64,000 nucleotides of DNA from assembly GCF_010015445.1 (NCBI RefSeq), contig NC_053118.1, forward strand, positions 8,692,907 through 8,756,906. The letters run 5' to 3'. The notes under the pieces are model-generated. The model did not search any database. It saw nothing but the letters and a program-made list of their open reading frames with translations, and was not told the DNA's origin. The DNA is from Perca fluviatilis. Taxonomy: Eukaryota > Chordata > Actinopteri > Perciformes > Percidae. Shown here piece by piece: positions 60,237 through 64,000 of this stretch; position 1 is the stretch's first letter, and each line of letters starts with the position of its first letter. A program made the position numbers and the translations under genes.

Positions 60237-60636
60237 CCACGATAAGAGCATAGATAGTATATAGGATAAGAGCATGGATGTATAGATAAGAGCCGTCATA
60301 TTTTATTTACAGTCTATGGAGCCGTTCGAATTGTCTAAGTCTGTCTGCAAAAATGCTCATTTAAAAATATGTCATGCATAATTCCTAAAATAATTATACT
60401 ATAATAATGAATGAATTAAATGATGGATTCTAAAAATTTGAAATGTAGCATTTAAATGTTATTAAAAAAAAAGGTTGTTTAGTGAATCTATCACTGCCAG
60501 CACTGTATTGTTCCTCTTTATATAGACTCTATTTTTCTACCAATAATGTTTTGCGCTGGTCGGGGGGTACTTGGCTCAAAAAAGCAATTCAAAGGGGGTA
60601 CAATATTGAAAAAAGTTTGAGAAGTACTGGTCTAAG
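60237..60636. other. rrp15 5' flank; hAT terminus relic
   Basis: No gene is seen. GGGGGTACAATATTGAAAAA followed by GTTTGAGAAGTACTG (about 60594-60628) resembles the right end of a hAT family (inverted CAGTACTTCTCAAAC), immediately before the target duplication of the next element. Confidence 0.45.
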
Positions 60637-62162
60637 CAGAGGTTAAATTGGGCCGGAGCGCACCGGAGCGCAGCTCCGCCTCCTCAGGTCCACTATACAC
60701 CCTGCCGGAGCTCAGCTCCGTCTCCTTCAGCATCAAACATTTTGCCGGGGCTTCAGCCCCAAATGTATTTTGAAGTGTTGACTGACAAATATGAAACTGG
60801 ACGTCGCTTTGTGCCCATTCTCGCTGTAAAAAGCTGGGCAGCTTCAGGTTTATGGATGCGCTCTGCTGGCGACATGCTGCGGCAAATGTGTCGCGTTTGT
60901 GCTCAGTGCATTTCTGCCATAAGTTTCGGGTTTCCACCTCCGATGTAGAGCAGCGTACAGCCACTTCCCTAAACGTCTCAAACGGCGCTCTATGTCTGTC
61001 AGACGGTCTGAGATCTACCGTATCAGCAGACCAATCGCGTAATGCGCAGCAGACTACGGTGCAGGTACATTATTTTCTGAAATATAGTGACTTTATTCTT
61101 GTAGGCTAATAGCCTATTATAACTTTATTTTTCACAAAATATCACGACTCCTCCAAATCTCAGAGAGCACAGGTGGGATGAGTTATATTTTGAATGTGCA
61201 CAAGTCAACTCAAGTTTTGGACATGAGCAGAAATCTTGTTCAAACATCTGAAATATTACAGTCCAGGGATTTATTAAATGAATAATGTATCACTGAGGTG
61301 AAAAATTGTCATATGCACATTTACAGAGGTTACTTCCCCAACAAAAGATGCAAAAGAGGGAAGAATAAATTAGGCCTAAGCTACATGTGTGCTGACTCAG
61401 ATATAATTAGAAAAGTCGATCTAAAGGAGAATAAATAGATGAATGCAATACAGAATGCCTGACAGCCTTACTGCAATATTTTCCATTATGTTTTTATTTT
61501 TGGATTGTAATGTTTCCCTTTACATAAAGATATTTCAGGCATATTTATTCAGAAAAAGGTAGAAGTAGATGCATACAAATTCACCAAAATGCAGGAAATA
61601 TAGTGTTTAATGCTAAAAAAATTCTGGGGGAGGACCCCCAGACCCCCACATCATAAGTCAGCACACAAATCTGTAAGCAAAACCTTGGCATTTGGGTTGC
61701 CAGGCCAGTTATGATTAGACCAAATGTTGGTGCCATCTAACAAACTGGAAGCTAAAATGAACATACACTGGCTATTAACAAGCCGGGCAAGCCAATCACT
61801 GTTAAAAAGGCTATAATAGTGGTTTCTGATTCTCTTAAATCAACATAATTTTCTTGTTTAAAAAGATGTTTACATATTTGCCAACCAATATTTTCAAACA
61901 TGTTCAATTTCATACATTTTCCAAGGGTGAAATCCGTTGCCTGCCTGTTAACATTAGCCTATAAAAGGTAAGAAATAATAATAAAGTAAGTGAATTGTAA
62001 AGTATTTCTCTTTGTTTGAACTAATCAACCCTACCTTACACATTAATACTGGAAAAAGTGCCCCTTAAAACACATTAAGTCATTTTACGACGCGATTTTG
62101 AATGACGACCATTCCCCGTAAATAAGGGCTCCCCCTCCCTACAAAAGCCAATTTAACCACTG
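60637..62162. mobile_element. hAT-like element upstream of rrp15, 8-bp TSD
   Basis: The 1526-bp element begins CAGAGGTTAAATTGG and ends CCAATTTAACCACTG, flanked by perfect GGTCTAAG copies (60629-60636 and 62163-62170). The left end has a GC-rich repeat of GGAGCGCA/GCAGCTCCG motifs, and the interior has GGGGGAGGACCCCCAGACCC. Short open frames lack a transposase signature, so it is non-autonomous or decayed. It sits about 490 bp upstream of the rrp15 ATG. Confidence 0.85.
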
Positions 62163-62183
62163 GGTCTAAGTGATAATGAAAGG

Positions 62184-62852
62184 TAGCCTGACGTGGTCAT
62201 ACTCAGATTCTAGTCAGAAGGGTCACAATTCGTCACAATTCGCACGGCGTTTTTCCATACTGTTCTAACGCCGCTGGGCGCTCTCTCTCTCCAGTCTCTC
62301 TCTATCTCGCTCCACCATATAACGCTACTAAGGCTCCGCTCCGTCTAAAACTCTGCCATTTCGTAAAGCTGTTTGTAACACAGAAATAAAATGGATTAAT
62401 GATCATTTTATTCATATAGTTTATATCTGACTTTACCGGCTGACTTCTCTATTGGCCGTTGAAACAGGTAAGCCTCTAAAACCAGCCTCTGCCACTTGAA
62501 CAGCTGAGTCGCAGCCACACCATCAGCTGGTTTGAGACAGGCCGGTTGAGGATTTTAAAATTAATGCGCTGTCGATATCTTCTATAACAGACGCGATGGT
62601 GGAATCTACACACAGACATAATGAATCTAGCTACACGTGGCTCCAGCGGCAGCCACCTGTTGTAAACAAATTGAACCCAAGCGTTCTTGGTGACGTGGTT
62701 GATTTGTTACTGTTGATCATCTATCCGACAATCTGATTGGTCCGAACAGATCCTGTTCGGGCAATAATTGCTTCTCAACGGAGCAAGTCCAGACCGAACT
62801 TCCCGACCTCGAATGTTGTGGGCGGGGCTAAGTTCGGCTGGTACCCAGGCTA
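62184..62852. mobile_element. Putative TIR element, TAGCCTG ends
   Basis: TAGCCTGACGTGGTCATACT at the left and GGCTGGTACCCAGGCTA at the right share the inverted terminus TAGCCTG. Flanks GAAAGG and AAAGGG hint at a short duplication. It is noncoding, with a CTCTCT-rich tract near 62280. Boundaries are tentative. Confidence 0.35.
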
Positions 62853-64000
62853 AAGGGAAGGTGCTTTAATGCTTCCTTTGTTACCCCCTTTAGCATATGA
62901 TACACTGGAGATATTTGGCTCGTTCGAGATGAACTCATAGACAGTATGGATGAACTGCGCCTCGCCTGTAAAGTGGACGACAGCAGGAGGCAGCAGCAGG
63001 GGGCATGACAAAAAGCCACGGTAAAGTCGGACAGTTTGCAGCCGTTTCCAGCAGCCTTCAGGCTGAACAAGACCAGAAACACTCAAATCCTGTTAGGCCC
63101 GATTCCGATTTAAATAAAATGTTATCAAACCCATATATCAGCTCGTACACAGTCTCCAGTTGTTTTATAAAGACAGAGTAGCTGTCAAAATGCTCTACCT
63201 GCGATCTGGTGCTGATGCTAATAGGCTACACAACATACTGTAGATGATCCCTAATCTTAACGGATTTAGTCTCTCTGACTTCTAAATGTAACTATCAGCC
63301 ACACAACAGGTGTTCTTTACAGAATAAGCATCAGAGAAATAGCAATTAAAATCCCTCCAATTCAGAAACTATAAAAAGTTGATATAAAATGTTATCATGA
63401 TGAGTCGATTCTGAACCAATCAGCTGTTAGATCCGCTGAGAGCCAGGTGTTTCCCATCATGCCCTGGGTCCACCTGGGTCTTGCAGTAGGTGAAAAGCAA
63501 CTGCGCTGCCTGCGTCTCAAACCTGCAGCCCCCTTGATCTCGTGAGGTTATCGTTGCCCACGTGTGCATGACGTGAGAGCAAGTCAGGATCAAGTCGGAC
63601 ACAAATCTAACTGGCATGCATTGGGCGGTTCCGCTTCGGATACCGTCAAGCGGGATCTCTGGTCGTAATCAGTCCTTCACCGACCAATCAGCATTCATTA
63701 GCAGAATGCTAGCGTGTTATGGGCAACGACTCAAACTGTAAGAAATCGAAACGACAAGTACTCGTTCATTCAACTTTCGACCTATAATCCATGGTGAACT
63801 TGCAAAAACTCCAATCAAATCTGAGATTTCTCAACGACAATCAGGCGAAAGAGACAAATTTAGCCGTCTAGCTCCATAGAGTCCCATTCATTTTGCACTC
63901 GCCTGCGATCACCCCCAGTGGAACTCTGGTGGAACTGCAACCAAATTCGGTACAATGGGGCTAAATAGGGAGTGAACAGGCTGTTGGGTCTGGGAACACA
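62853..64000. other. No gene recognised
   Basis: GC-moderate noncoding sequence. Open frames at about 62828-63086 on the minus strand are short and motif-free. Much of 63400-64000 looks like dispersed fish repeat sequence, but I cannot set ends or assign a family. Confidence 0.4.

Overview
The window is vertebrate, almost certainly teleost fish, nuclear DNA. The evidence is two split genes with GT-AG introns, long CA/TG microsatellites, and a dense mix of repeat types usual in fish: Tc1/mariner with IR/DR ends, hAT, PIF/Harbinger, piggyBac MITEs, L1, CR1/L2/Rex-like and RTE/Rex3-like LINEs, a gypsy remnant and tRNA-derived SINEs. Nothing looks bacterial, viral or plasmid-borne.

Only two cellular genes are supported, both on the minus strand. 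rrp15 (ribosomal RNA-processing protein 15) is complete: five coding exons between 60147 and 54426 join in phase to a 262-residue protein. Exon 1 of tgfb2 (transforming growth factor beta 2) lies at 38131-37786 and encodes the signal peptide and start of the latency-associated prodomain. No later tgfb2 exon was found, so the remaining 37.8 kb of the window to its 3' side is most likely part of intron 1. RRP15 and TGFB2 are also neighbours in the same order and orientation on human 1q41, so this is conserved synteny.

Layout by region. 1-37.7 kb (tgfb2 intron 1) is packed with transposons: a Harbinger element (3039-4158), then 30 bp away a nearly intact Tc1-like element (4189-5810); a gypsy RNase H scrap; a hAT transposase fragment (11.8-12.4 kb); a LINE split by a hAT MITE (12.9-15.0 kb); a second LINE 3' end (15.5-16.5 kb); a long L1 ORF2 fragment (18.8-21.4 kb); a 1.55 kb hAT element (22659-24212); L1 pieces at 29.2 and 33 kb; and a GC-rich element with long terminal inverted repeats inside a LINE tail (30301-31096). 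37.8-39.2 kb holds tgfb2 exon 1 and a CpG-rich upstream segment. 39.2-54 kb is intergenic and holds a piggyBac MITE, a Harbinger-like remnant, an L1 insertion with a perfect 15-bp target duplication that carries a nested Tc1 MITE, SINEs and an EN-RT LINE fragment. 54.0-60.2 kb is rrp15, with transposons in its introns and probable 3' UTR. 60.2-64 kb is upstream sequence with another complete hAT element.

I found no convincing novel biological system. The most informative observations are exact transposon boundaries with target-site duplications, nesting orders that date insertions relative to each other, and two unrelated hAT elements that both end within about 35 bp upstream of rrp15 splice acceptors.
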